NCBI GenBank assembly: GCA_007692755.1
Contig: REBL01000145.1
Location: 1-64,000 of the forward strand
Direction of reading: 5' to 3'
Length of the DNA stretch: 64,000 nt
DNA from: Nodularia sp. (in: cyanobacteria)
GTDB lineage: Bacteria; Cyanobacteriota; Cyanobacteriia; Cyanobacteriales; Nostocaceae
Numbering within the stretch: the stretch's first letter is position 1; every line of letters starts with the position of its first letter. Made by a program: the position numbers and the translations under genes. Positions 56,021-64,000 of the stretch are shown in pieces. The notes below the pieces were generated by a model. It ran no database searches, was not told the origin of the DNA, and saw only the letters and a list, made by a program, of their open reading frames with translations.

Positions 56021-56314
56021 TTTTCAGGAAGTGTAATGGCACTAGAATTATTTGATCCTAAATAGTTGCGATCGCACCCTAGGATTCGCTAGGATCTGTA
56101 AGCTTTAGTTCTTCAACTGTGCGGAGGGGCTTCCCGTGCAGTATAAACAAAGCTCAGTTAATGTCCGACGGGATACCGGGAGTCGCTGAGAAGTCAACAC
56201 TCACTGCTTGCGGGAGTGTGGGAGTATGTCATGGTATCAGCAAAGCTGCTGGTGATTGTCAGTTATGCTGCTAAAACCCAACTTAATCAGATTTTACAGG
56301 AAAAAACGAAACCG
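56021..56314. other. rplI leader with possible RNA structure
   Basis: These 294 bases precede rplI. CTGTGCGGAGGGGCTTCCCG followed by TGCAG (56117-56141) can fold as a hairpin, and ACACTC pairs with GAGTGT around 56195-56220. An in-frame extension of the L9 frame to 56216 is not family-like. The structure could be a regulatory leader, but no known riboswitch or L9 leader was recognised. Confidence 0.35.
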
Positions 56315-56773
56315 ATGGCGAAACGTGTACAGTTAGTTTTAAATCAAGATATTAGCAAGCTGGGAAAATTAGGCGATTTAGTAGACGTAGCTCCCGGCTA
56401 TGCTCGTAATTATCTAATTCCCCAGAATTTAGCAACCCATGCCACTCCTGGTATTCTCAAACAAGTAGAACGCCGTCGCGAGAAAGAGCGTCAACGCCAA
56501 TTAGAACTTCGTCAACAAGCTTTAGAGCAAAAAGCAGCCTTAGAAAAAATTGGCAGCTTGCAAATTTCCAAACCCCTTGGTGAAAACGAAGCCATTTTCG
56601 GTACAGTCACGACTCAAGATGTCGTAGAAGCAATTCAAGCAGCTACCAGTCAAGAAATTGATCGGCGTGGGATTACCATTCCTGATATTAACCATCTGGG
56701 GACTTACCAAGCTGAAGTCAAGCTACATTCTGACGTAACAGCTCAAGTGAATATTGAAGTTGTAGCCAGCTAA
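56315..56773 (+). CDS. rplI: 50S ribosomal protein L9
   Basis: This 152-residue protein has the bacterial L9 start [20 protein letters not shown], with the characteristic [20 protein letters not shown] signature (near residues 22-41). A long linker helix follows and a C-terminal domain with [20 protein letters not shown]. It binds the 23S rRNA near the L1 stalk. ATG at 56315 gives the family length; an upstream frame is rejected. It precedes dnaB, a gene order shared by many bacteria and cyanobacteria. Confidence 0.95.
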   Translation: MAKRVQLVLNQDISKLGKLGDLVDVAPGYARNYLIPQNLATHATPGILKQVERRREKERQRQLELRQQALEQKAALEKIGSLQISKPLGENEAIFGTVTTQDVVEAIQAATSQEIDRRGITIPDINHLGTYQAEVKLHSDVTAQVNIEVVAS

Positions 56774-56782
56774 ATCAGTACT

Positions 56783-56802
56783 AGACGCGATTAATCGCGT
56801 CT
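56783..56802. repeat. Dispersed palindrome, copy 2
   Basis: AGACGCGATT and its exact complement AATCGCGTCT give a perfect 20-base palindrome, ten bases after the rplI stop. The core matches the copies at 35357 and 61068. Confidence 0.85.
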
Positions 56803-56848
56803 GTACAAAAGAATTGCTGAGTTAACCCCATCCAATTTGCAATCGCTT

Positions 56849-58204
56849 ATGTCTGAACAACTGAGTTTTCAAGGCGATGGTAGCGATCGCCTACCACCCC
56901 AAAATATTGAAGCAGAAGAAGCGATTTTGGGGGGAATTTTACTTGACCCAGAAGCCATTGGGAGAGTGAGCGATCGCCTCTTGCCAATAGCCTTTTACAT
57001 CAGCGCTCACAAAGATATCTATCAAGCAGCCCTGCGCCTTCACGCTCAAGGTAAACCCACAGACTTACTCTCAGTTACCAGTTGGCTAGCCGATAACGAT
57101 ATCCTCGCCCGCATTGGGGGGAGAAATAAATTAGCCACTCTCGTAGACCGCACAGTGTCAGCCGTTAACATTGATGCCTTAGCCGGGCTGGTAATGGAAA
57201 AGTATATGCGGCGGCAGTTAATTAAAGCTGGCAACGAAATTGTCCATCTTGGTTACGAGACAGAGAAAGAATTACCCACAGTTTTAGATCAAGCCGAACA
57301 GAAAGTTTTTGGTGTCACTCAAGAACGTCCCCAATCAGGTCTAACTCACATTTCTGATACCCTGATTAATACCTTTCAAGATATTGAAACTCGTCACCAA
57401 GGCATTGCCCTCCCCGGTATTCCTTGCGGATTCTATGATTTAGATTCCTTAACCAGTGGCTTCCAGCGTTCTGATTTGATTATTATCGCCGGCAGGCCAT
57501 CAATGGGGAAAACGGCATTTTGTTTGAATTTGGCTCACAATATTGCGGCTGGTTATAAATTACCCGTGGCCTTTTTTAGCCTAGAAATGTCTAAAGAACA
57601 GCTAGTACAGAGACTATTGGCTAGTGAAGCGAAAATTGAAACTGGTTATCTGCGGAGTGGGCGCATTAGTCAAACACAATGGGAACCTTTAAGCCGTGCT
57701 ATTGGTATGCTTTCAGAGATGCCCATTTTTATTGATGACACATCCAATATTACCATCACCCAAATGCGTAGTCAGGCTAGGCGACTGCAAGCAGAACAGG
57801 GAACTGAATTAGGATTAGTTGTTATAGATTATTTGCAACTAATGGAGGGTGCTGGTGATAACCGAGTCCAAGAATTATCAAAAATTACCCGTTCTCTCAA
57901 AGGTTTAGCCCGTGAATTATCTGTCCCGGTGATTGCCCTATCTCAGTTGAGTCGTGGGGTGGAAGCACGGACAAATAAGCGTCCCATGCTCTCAGATTTG
58001 AGGGAAAGTGGCAGTATTGAGCAAGACGCGGATTTAGTTATGATGATATATCGCGATGATTATTATAATCCAGACAGTCCTGATCGGGGGATTGCAGAAG
58101 TCAACATAGCTAAACACCGCAACGGTCCCACAGGTACTGTTAAGCTTTTATTCGATCCGCAATTTACAAAGTTTAAAAACTTAGCCAAACAAGGCAATTA
58201 TTGA
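56849..58204 (+). CDS. dnaB: Replicative DNA helicase DnaB
   Basis: This 451-residue hexameric helicase unwinds DNA at the replication fork. The N-terminal domain starts with RLPPQNIEAEEAILGGILLD near residue 14, the RecA-like domain has Walker A IIAGRPSMGKTAFCLN near 217, and the Walker B-like VVIDYLQLMEGAG near 330. The conserved LSDLRESGSIEQDADLVMMI is uninterrupted, so no intein is present although cyanobacterial DnaB often carries one. ATG at 56849 is the natural start; TTG at 56837 is open. Same strand as rplI, 75 bases apart. Confidence 0.96.
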   Translation: MSEQLSFQGDGSDRLPPQNIEAEEAILGGILLDPEAIGRVSDRLLPIAFYISAHKDIYQAALRLHAQGKPTDLLSVTSWLADNDILARIGGRNKLATLVDRTVSAVNIDALAGLVMEKYMRRQLIKAGNEIVHLGYETEKELPTVLDQAEQKVFGVTQERPQSGLTHISDTLINTFQDIETRHQGIALPGIPCGFYDLDSLTSGFQRSDLIIIAGRPSMGKTAFCLNLAHNIAAGYKLPVAFFSLEMSKEQLVQRLLASEAKIETGYLRSGRISQTQWEPLSRAIGMLSEMPIFIDDTSNITITQMRSQARRLQAEQGTELGLVVIDYLQLMEGAGDNRVQELSKITRSLKGLARELSVPVIALSQLSRGVEARTNKRPMLSDLRESGSIEQDADLVMMIYRDDYYNPDSPDRGIAEVNIAKHRNGPTGTVKLLFDPQFTKFKNLAKQGNY

Positions 58205-58433
58205 TAATTCGTAATGCCTCCTTCGGAGGAGCTTCGCTAACGTAATTCGTAATTTGTAATTTGTAATTCGTAATTGGGCATTGGGGAAGAAGAAATAGGT
58301 TATGTTTTCCTAGACTCCAATCCCCAGCCCTGAGTACAGCATGGCGTAAATAGGTAGGTATACCATTTCCAAAAGTTCAAAATACCCAAATCAAGCTTTT
58401 TGACTTTTGACGAACGCCTTGCGGTACTATTTC
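58205..58433. repeat. Dispersed repeats between dnaB and FKBP gene
   Basis: ATAATTCGTAATG, then TCCTTCGGAGGAGCTTCGCT, then AATTCGTAATTTGTAATTTG form the same composite layout as at 21197 and 43200, in the reverse direction. The rest, up to the FKBP stop, is intergenic repeat with no gene. Confidence 0.75.
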
Positions 58434-58955
58434 CTACTTAATACCCAACAATTCTACGTCAAATAGCAAAGTGGCATTAGGTGGAATCACACCACCAGCA
58501 CCACGAGAGCCATAACCTAACTCTGCGGGAATGATTAACTGACGACGACCGCCTACTTTCATAGTGCTAAGTCCTTCGTCCCAACCTTTTATTACCTGTC
58601 CGATACCGATTTTAAACTCGAAGGGACTATTGCGATCGCGTGAACTATCAAACTTAGTACCATTTTCTAAAGTACCGGTGTAGTGAACTACAACTGTTTG
58701 TCCAGGTTCAGGAGTCGCGCCAGTTCCCTCTTCTAATTCAGTATATTTCAGACCAGATGGGGTGGTTACGACATTGGCATCAGACATAGTATTGCTCGCA
58801 ATCAAGGTTTGGTTTTTTGTGACACTAGTGGGTGCTGGTGTAGTTGTGGTTAAATTAGCAGCAGTAGCAGAGTTGACTTTATTCCCAACTTGTGCAAATA
58901 CCAAAACTACAACACAGACCAGCATGAAACCCACGCTGAGTAAAATTGATTTCAA
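58434..58955 (-). CDS. FKBP-type peptidyl-prolyl isomerase, exported
   Basis: This 173-residue protein has an N-terminal hydrophobic segment ([20 protein letters not shown]) as signal peptide or anchor. A spacer rich in T and N follows, then the FKBP domain (residues 66-173) with [40 protein letters not shown] and [20 protein letters not shown]. It catalyses proline isomerisation in periplasm or thylakoid lumen. TTG at 58955 is the start, with GGAGG seven bases upstream. The conserved hydrophobic pocket residues are in place. Confidence 0.9.
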   Translation of the reverse strand: MKSILLSVGFMLVCVVVLVFAQVGNKVNSATAANLTTTTPAPTSVTKNQTLIASNTMSDANVVTTPSGLKYTELEEGTGATPEPGQTVVVHYTGTLENGTKFDSSRDRNSPFEFKIGIGQVIKGWDEGLSTMKVGGRRQLIIPAELGYGSRGAGGVIPPNATLLFDVELLGIK

Positions 58956-59037
58956 AATTAGTCCTCCCTAATTAGGCAACCTGGCATTTTTAAGATTACC
59001 AACAGGACACAATTAAGTGTAAATCAGAAAGGGCATT

Positions 59038-59361
59038 TTATCGCCAAAGCTTATTTTCTAAATCACGCAGTTGACGCTCTAAACGGTCAATTCTCCCGCG
59101 TAATTCATCCACTTCAGACTGACGAGCAACGCCTAAATCCTGCATCATATTCCGCATTTGTCGTTGCATTTGCTCTTCCCAGTTGCCCTGTTCTGACTTT
59201 AATTGCTCCACAACGTCATCCATTACCGCCTTAGCTTGCTCAGGATCGAGTTTACCGTCCTTAACCAAATCATCGCTGACTTGCCGCATTTTTTCGGCGA
59301 CCAAAGACGTTGTACCAATACCGAGCATCATTAACTGTTGCAACCAGTTGTTATTATCCAT
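59038..59361 (-). CDS. Phasin-like coiled-coil protein
   Basis: This 107-residue helical protein begins MDNNNWLQQLMMLGIGTTS. It ends with a strongly heptad-like stretch (EVDELRGRIDRLERQLRDLE), a coiled coil. It resembles the small phasin-like/PHA-granule or polyhydroxyalkanoate-synthesis-type proteins of cyanobacteria, but no function can be assigned from sequence alone. A start at 59361 follows a purine-rich GGAAGGGAG. It is divergent from the TIGR03792 gene. Confidence 0.65.
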   Translation of the reverse strand: MDNNNWLQQLMMLGIGTTSLVAEKMRQVSDDLVKDGKLDPEQAKAVMDDVVEQLKSEQGNWEEQMQRQMRNMMQDLGVARQSEVDELRGRIDRLERQLRDLENKLWR

Positions 59362-59502
59362 ACTCCCTTCCTCTTCATTATTTCCCACTAGCTGACTCTT
59401 GCTGTTGAGTGTATGCAATCAAGCTATGCTGGAAAAGTGGTTATTTTAGCCTACATCTCTATTTTGGCAAATTCGTAAATACAACAGAAGGAATTCAAGG
59501 GT

Positions 59503-59811
59503 GTGGTTATAGAACTACTGAAGTTTAAGGTTGCCCCAGAAGTACGAGAAAATTATATCCAGAAGGATGCAGAAATTTGGACCACAGGGCTGGCTAAGTA
59601 TCCAGGATTTTTGGGAAAGGAAGTTTGGATTAACCCCAAGGACTCCACGGAACTGATTTTAATTATTCGTTGGGCAACAAGAGAACAGTGGAAAGCCATA
59701 CCCTTAGCAGCTTTACAGATGATTGAAGAGAAATTCACCCAAGCGATGGGAAAATCCTATCCTATTGTCGAGTCAGCCGAATTTCAGGTACGAAAGTTTC
59801 CCCATTCGTAG
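59503..59811 (+). CDS. TIGR03792 family protein (monooxygenase-like fold)
   Basis: This 102-residue protein begins VIELLKFKVAPEVRENYIQK and contains DAEIWTTGLAKYPGFLGKEV and IIRWATREQWKAI, which fit the TIGR03792 family of cyanobacteria with an antibiotic-biosynthesis-monooxygenase-like ferredoxin fold. The role is unknown. GTG at 59503 is the start, close after AAGG. It stands between the phasin-like gene and rlmN without close partners. Confidence 0.75.
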   Translation: MVIELLKFKVAPEVRENYIQKDAEIWTTGLAKYPGFLGKEVWINPKDSTELILIIRWATREQWKAIPLAALQMIEEKFTQAMGKSYPIVESAEFQVRKFPHS

Positions 59812-59994
59812 ACCAGCTGTTGAGTATTTAACTTGACATTCATGGCAAGATGCCCATCCCACAAGAGTTGTATTTAAAATATTATTGTGCAAAATCAGGT
59901 TTTTTCAGCTTACGCCTGATTACCACAATCACGCCCAAATGGATCTGAAAGTTGTAGCATAGAAATCTAGTATCAATTTTTAAATATTTATTTT

Positions 59995-61053
59995 ATGTCT
60001 GCTACGCCGCTTGTTTCTCAAATTGATTCATTAAAATCAGAAATAATTCCGCCCCTCTTAGGTGCTTCAGTTGCCGATTTAAGTATTTGGGTACAGCAGC
60101 AGGGACAACCCGCGTATAGAGGTAAGCAACTGCACGATTGGATTTATCATAAGGGTGTGCGATCGCTAGCTGATATTTCTGTCTTTCCTAAACAATGGCG
60201 TGCAGCAGTTGCAGAAGTCCCCATTGGACGCTCAACTATACATCATCGTGCTGTTGCACCCGATGGCACGATAAAATATCTTTTACGACTCGCAGATGGT
60301 CAAATTATTGAAACTGTTGGCATTCCCACTGCAAAACGCCTAACGGTTTGTGTCTCTACTCAGGTGGGTTGCCCAATGGCGTGTGATTTCTGCGCTACTG
60401 GTAAAGGTGGCTTCACGCGCAATTTGGAAACACATGAAATTGTCGATCAAGTCTTGACTGTGCAAGAAGATTTTCAGCAACGTGTGAGCCATGTAGTATT
60501 TATGGGCATGGGTGAACCGTTATTGAATACTGACAATGTGTTAGCATCTTTGAAATCCTTGAATCAAGATGTCGGTATTGGACAGCGATCGCTTACCGTT
60601 TCTACAGTAGGTATTCGTGGTCGCATCCGGGAGTTTGCCAAACACAATTTACAAGTCACTCTGGCTGTGAGTCTGCACGCACCCAACCAAGCACTCAGAG
60701 AAGAACTCATTCCCAGCGCCCGCCCCTATCCTCTAGAAGATTTACTAGATGAATGTCGGGAATATGTTGACATAACGAGACGACGCATCTCTTTTGAATA
60801 TGTCCTGCTGGCTGGGTTCAACGACTTACCAGAACACGCATTGCAACTAGCAAAATGCCTCAGGGGATTCCAAAGTCATGTGAATTTGATTCCCTACAAC
60901 CCAATTCACGAAGTTGACTACAAACGCCCTAGTAGCGATCGCATTCAAGCTTTTGTTAAAATTCTCAAACAACAAAACACTGCTGTTAGTGTCCGTTTTT
61001 CTCGTGGTTTAGAAGCTGATGCCGCTTGTGGCCAACTTCGTGCCAGTAAATAA
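59995..61053 (+). CDS. rlmN: 23S rRNA (adenine-2503-C2)-methyltransferase RlmN
   Basis: This 352-residue radical-SAM enzyme methylates A2503 of 23S rRNA and A37 of some tRNAs. The iron-sulphur motif CxxxCxxC is in [20 protein letters not shown] near residue 125, and [16 protein letters not shown] near 168 is the SAM-binding GGE-like loop. The second catalytic cysteine lies in the last residues (DAACGQLR), and a start-domain [14 protein letters not shown] is near 42. ATG is preceded by an AT-rich stretch. It converges on a small zinc-ribbon gene. Confidence 0.95.
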   Translation: MSATPLVSQIDSLKSEIIPPLLGASVADLSIWVQQQGQPAYRGKQLHDWIYHKGVRSLADISVFPKQWRAAVAEVPIGRSTIHHRAVAPDGTIKYLLRLADGQIIETVGIPTAKRLTVCVSTQVGCPMACDFCATGKGGFTRNLETHEIVDQVLTVQEDFQQRVSHVVFMGMGEPLLNTDNVLASLKSLNQDVGIGQRSLTVSTVGIRGRIREFAKHNLQVTLAVSLHAPNQALREELIPSARPYPLEDLLDECREYVDITRRRISFEYVLLAGFNDLPEHALQLAKCLRGFQSHVNLIPYNPIHEVDYKRPSSDRIQAFVKILKQQNTAVSVRFSRGLEADAACGQLRASK

Positions 61054-61067
61054 AACTGCCCTTGTAG

Positions 61068-61087
61068 AGACGCGATTTATCGCGTCT
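61068..61087. repeat. Dispersed palindrome, copy 3
   Basis: AGACGCGAT-TT-ATCGCGTCT follows TTGTAG 14 bases after the rlmN stop and is followed by TTTAATAT. At this position, between convergent genes, it could also act as a terminator. Confidence 0.85.
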
Positions 61088-61096
61088 TTAATATAT

Positions 61097-61297
61097 TTAT
61101 TGAACCTTAGCACTCAATTGTTTTTGAGCATTAATACCTGGGGCGTAAGCTTCAATTACCTTGCCAGTAACTGTACAAGTAATCATCAAGTAATCACAAC
61201 TTGGGCATTGTGTGCGAGTTAATTGACTATCAGTAATATAGTGCCGTTCCGCATCACTGCCACAGTTTGGACAGTGAACTTTTTGTACTGTATTCAT
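61097..61297 (-). CDS. Small zinc-ribbon protein
   Basis: This 66-residue protein holds two CxxC pairs, VHCPNCGSDAERHY and QCPSCDYLMITC (residues 7-42), which would bind one zinc ion. Similar cyanobacterial proteins are sometimes labelled PriA-like from a short similarity, but it lacks any helicase domain, so only a zinc-ribbon call is supported. AGGG eight bases upstream supports the ATG. Function unknown. Confidence 0.7.
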   Translation of the reverse strand: MNTVQKVHCPNCGSDAERHYITDSQLTRTQCPSCDYLMITCTVTGKVIEAYAPGINAQKQLSAKVQ

Positions 61298-61724
61298 TTT
61301 AAAAACCCTGGTTGTATTTATTTCTTATTTGACAAAAGTGCAACTTAAATCAGCCAAAATTTTTATTTGGTTCAAATGAGGAAACAGCCCTGATCTGGCT
61401 GATTATTTTAAATAAAACTTTAGGTTTGCATCTTTTTATGTTTGATAAATTATCTTGATTTTTAGGTCAATTTAGCATCCCGCTTTAGATATATAAATTA
61501 ATTTTATGATTACACACTTTCTTAGAATTTTAGTGATCCCCATCACTATCTCCTTGAGAGAGCCTGATTTTTTTGTTATACCAAACAATTATCAAAAGCC
61601 GTTCTTGTATTGAAAAATTAACCGCTAGAAAATACTGTAACTTTGGTAACAAAATTTTTTATTTTAAGATTTAGTTAATATTTGGTTGGAAACAGGAAGA
61701 AAATGTGAGCAATTATGAAAATTT
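61298..61724. other. Intergenic region, no gene seen
   Basis: These 427 bases are AT-rich. AATCAGCC (around 61349) and GGCTGATT (around 61397) form an 8-bp inverted repeat with a long loop. Nothing else with coding or RNA-gene character was noticed. Confidence 0.4.
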
Positions 61725-63602
61725 TTAAATCGGATGGAAATAATCGTAAATTTCTTGGGCTAACCGTGGACCAATACCGGGAACCTCAGCTAGTTGTGTG
61801 GGTGTCGCTTGGCGAATATAATCAACTGAGCGAAAATGCCCTAAAAGCTGCTTTTGGCGATGGTGTCCTAACCCGGAAATTTCATCTAAGCGCGATCGCT
61901 TGAATTGATCACTACGTTGCTGACGATGAAAACTCACAGCAAATCGATGGGCTTCATCTCTTAACCGCCGTAATAATTGCACCCCTGGCTGTTCTGCGTC
62001 CGTTTCCAAAGGTTGCGATTCTCCTGGTAAAAAAATCTCTTCTCGCTGCTTCGCCAAACTGACAACGCGCAAGTCTTCTAATAAATTCATCTCTTGCAAA
62101 ATCGCGACAACCGAGGATAACTGTCCTTTACCGCCATCAATCATCATTAAATCAGGCCAGTCAGGATTTCCCACTCTGGGTAATTGTGGATCTTCGCTAT
62201 ACTTGCGAAACCGCCTCTGGATAACTTCAGCTAAACTGGCAAAATCATCTGAATGTCCGGCTGTGACTGTAGGATTTTTAATTTTGTAGTGGCGATAGTG
62301 CTGTTTACCCGGTAAGCCATCAATAAACACTACTTGGGAAGCTACAGCATTTGACCCCTGAATGTGAGAAATATCATAACCTTCAATGCGGTGTGGTAAG
62401 TCGGGTAAATCGAGAATATTCGCTAAGTCTTGCATTGCTTGATGGTTGCGATCGCTCAGTTTTTGCATTCTTTGCAATTCATACTCAGCATTTCGCTCTA
62501 CCATCTCAATTAATTCTGCCTTAGTTTGGCGCTGGGGAGCTAAAATTGTCACTTTTCTACCCTTGCGCTGAGTCAAGACATCCGCCAATATTTCTGCATC
62601 TGGTAACTCATGCTGGACTAAAATCTCTATCGGAATTTCTACTGCATCCGCAGTTTGATAATGTGATTCTAAAACTCGTTGTAAAATAGCTCCAGGTTCA
62701 GCCTGACTATCCGCGATAAATGCCAAGCGTCCGACCAATTGTCCCGCCCGAATCTGAAATAATTGAATACAAGCACTTTGTTCGTCGGTTGCTAATGCTA
62801 AAGCATCTCGTGAAACTGTATCATCTGGTAAGGAAACTTTCTGGTCAGCAGTCAACGATTTTAAGCCGGTGATTTGATCACGAACCCGCGCCGCCAATTC
62901 AAAATTTAATGCCTCGGCTGCTGTTTGCATTTGTGCTGTGAGAATATCAATCAATTCTTGAGTTCTTCCTTGAAACACCATCGCTACTTTATGTACAGTT
63001 TTGCGGTATTCTTCCGGAGAAATTAGCTGTTGACAGACACCCGGACAGCGCCCTAAGTCATAATTCAAGCAAGGACGGTCTTTGAAAAGTGGTTGAGGTC
63101 GTTGTCGCAATGCAAAGATGCGTTTAGATATGCTTAATATTTCTCGTAATAAACCAGTATCAGTATAAGGGCCGTAAAACTTATCTTTAGCTTTACCTAG
63201 TTGGCGTTTACGAGTGATGAAAATTCGCGGATAGTTTTCTGACCAAGTTATACAAACGTAAGGATATTTTTTATCATCTTTGAGTAAAACATTAAAATAG
63301 GGCTGATGCTGCTTAATTAAGTTAGCTTCCAGCGCCAAAGCTTCAGCTTCTGTATCAGTGACAATAAATTCAATCTCTGTCACCTGCTTCACCATTGTGG
63401 CGATACGTTCGCTTTTATTGTATCCGTCCCGGAAATAGGAACGAACACGCGATCGCAATTTTCGGGATTTACCTATATATATAATGCGATCGCCACCGTC
63501 CCGCATGAAATAAACTCCTGGTTCTGGAGGAATTTCAGCTAGACGGTTTTCCAGCTTTTCAGTGTTTTTAACTAGTGGTAGTGTTTGGGCAGATAGAGTC
63601 AC
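61725..63602 (-). CDS. uvrC: Excinuclease ABC subunit UvrC
   Basis: This 625-residue nuclease makes both incisions in nucleotide excision repair. The GIY-YIG domain has [20 protein letters not shown] near residue 29, [18 protein letters not shown] near 151 gives the iron-sulphur cysteines, and the UVR UvrB-binding motif follows. The RNase H-like nuclease domain includes [20 protein letters not shown] and [12 protein letters not shown]. Two helix-hairpin-helix motifs end it ([20 protein letters not shown] and [15 protein letters not shown]). Start GTG at 63602 is weakly supported by its upstream sequence. Same length as usual. Confidence 0.95.
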   Translation of the reverse strand: MTLSAQTLPLVKNTEKLENRLAEIPPEPGVYFMRDGGDRIIYIGKSRKLRSRVRSYFRDGYNKSERIATMVKQVTEIEFIVTDTEAEALALEANLIKQHQPYFNVLLKDDKKYPYVCITWSENYPRIFITRKRQLGKAKDKFYGPYTDTGLLREILSISKRIFALRQRPQPLFKDRPCLNYDLGRCPGVCQQLISPEEYRKTVHKVAMVFQGRTQELIDILTAQMQTAAEALNFELAARVRDQITGLKSLTADQKVSLPDDTVSRDALALATDEQSACIQLFQIRAGQLVGRLAFIADSQAEPGAILQRVLESHYQTADAVEIPIEILVQHELPDAEILADVLTQRKGRKVTILAPQRQTKAELIEMVERNAEYELQRMQKLSDRNHQAMQDLANILDLPDLPHRIEGYDISHIQGSNAVASQVVFIDGLPGKQHYRHYKIKNPTVTAGHSDDFASLAEVIQRRFRKYSEDPQLPRVGNPDWPDLMMIDGGKGQLSSVVAILQEMNLLEDLRVVSLAKQREEIFLPGESQPLETDAEQPGVQLLRRLRDEAHRFAVSFHRQQRSDQFKRSRLDEISGLGHHRQKQLLGHFRSVDYIRQATPTQLAEVPGIGPRLAQEIYDYFHPI

Positions 63603-63794
63603 GTTTAAAGTTAGGTAATTTTACAAATATACCCTTCTTTATTTTAAGGAATATTTCTGATCATTTGGCTGATGCCATAGAGAATGTCAAGCTACTCAAT
63701 ACAAGAGTTTTACCACCAATTTCTCACTCCAAAGTGGTATGTGATATTTTCGTAAACAGTTAATTTAAAACTTATACCTGAGAAAATATACTAA

Positions 63795-64000
63795 CTACAA
63801 GAACTCGGCAATTCTTTCTACAGCAGTTTCTAACAAAGGTGGTTCATGCACCAAAGCAAAACGGACATATCCTTCTCCAGATTTACCAAAGCCAGCACCG
63901 GGGGAAGCGGCGACACCAGTTTGTTTGACTAACTGAGTACAGAATTCCACAGAATTTTGATTCCAAGGTGAGGGTAACTTCGCCCAGATGTACATTGTGC
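63795..64000 (-). CDS. Aminotransferase class I, C-terminal end
   Basis: The gene is cut by the right edge; its 68 C-terminal residues read leftwards and end at TAG 63795-63797. TMYIWAKLPSPWNQNS, GVAASPGAGFGKSGEGYVR and FALVHEPPLLETAVERI match the end of PLP-dependent class I aminotransferases of the LL-diaminopimelate or aspartate aminotransferase group, including the substrate-binding arginine in GYVRFAL. Which amino acid it acts on cannot be told. The PLP lysine lies outside the window. Confidence 0.8.
   Translation of the reverse strand, partial: TMYIWAKLPSPWNQNSVEFCTQLVKQTGVAASPGAGFGKSGEGYVRFALVHEPPLLETAVERIAEFL

Noticed and set aside
56216..56314. N-terminal extension of ribosomal protein L9
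   Set aside because: L9 normally begins MAKRVQL; the upstream codons show no family similarity.
56849..58204. Possible DnaB intein
   Set aside because: The conserved helicase motifs run without interruption and the length is normal.
61097..61297. PriA helicase label for the small zinc-ribbon gene
   Set aside because: Only a 66-residue zinc ribbon is present; there is no helicase domain.
1..64000. tRNA, rRNA or intact IS elements
   Set aside because: No cloverleaf, rRNA segment, transposase frame or terminal inverted repeat pair was recognised by eye; a tRNA or IS search program would be decisive.

Overview
The window comes from a filamentous, probably heterocyst-forming cyanobacterium of the Nostoc/Anabaena group. 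The evidence is chlorophyll synthase (ChlG), a PucC-type pigment-protein transporter, a CrtR-type carotenoid hydroxylase, several small families known mainly from cyanobacteria (DUF2862, DUF3086, DUF3119, TIGR03792, Npun_R2821/R2822-like), frequent HIP1 octamers (GCGATCGC), and intergenic short tandem heptamers and GC-rich dispersed repeats typical of Nostocales. No rRNA, tRNA, CRISPR array, phage or intact insertion sequence was recognised.

Layout. 1-5.8 kb: housekeeping and photosynthesis genes (PucC-like, inositol monophosphatase family, zinc alcohol dehydrogenase, ChlG, a Get3d-like ATPase). 6.4-20.6 kb: a long plus-strand surface-glycan locus with an ABC-2 permease/ATPase pair (Wzm/Wzt type), four methyltransferase proteins, four GT4 glycosyltransferase proteins (one a double GT4) and GDP-mannose 4,6-dehydratase. 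20.6-28 kb: Uma2 nuclease, pyruvate kinase, CrtR, a papain-fold toxin/immunity-like pair, AroH, SppA. 28-31.5 kb: a lipid-related row (MlaE-type permease, DUF3119, DUF3086, PlsY). 31.6-39.7 kb: CsaA, TatC, an Slt-type lytic transglycosylase, a UbiH-like monooxygenase, a metallophosphoesterase, an exported methyltransferase. 39.8-46.5 kb: an RND efflux pump and adaptor, divergent from a TetR regulator and a thioesterase whose promoters share an operator. 47.7-56 kb: a second glycan locus (GT4s, an ABC exporter with an unusual C-terminus, pyruvyltransferase, a broken fucosyltransferase, two GT8-like paralogues). 56-64 kb: rplI-dnaB, FKBP, RlmN, UvrC and a partial aminotransferase.

How the genes work together. 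The first glycan locus looks like an ABC-transporter-dependent pathway: GT4 enzymes build a chain, methyltransferases modify or cap it, and the Wzt C-terminal domain may read the finished end. One methyltransferase carries five nearly identical 63-bp (21-residue, three-heptad) coiled-coil repeats, a layout recalling the WbdD chain-length ruler of E. coli O9a. The second locus exports through a one-polypeptide ABC exporter ending in two degenerate, duplicated HisKA-like helical hairpins. These two architectures, the toxin/immunity-like pair and the shared TetR operator are the most interesting parts of the window. Functions are inferred from motifs read by eye; no database search was run.
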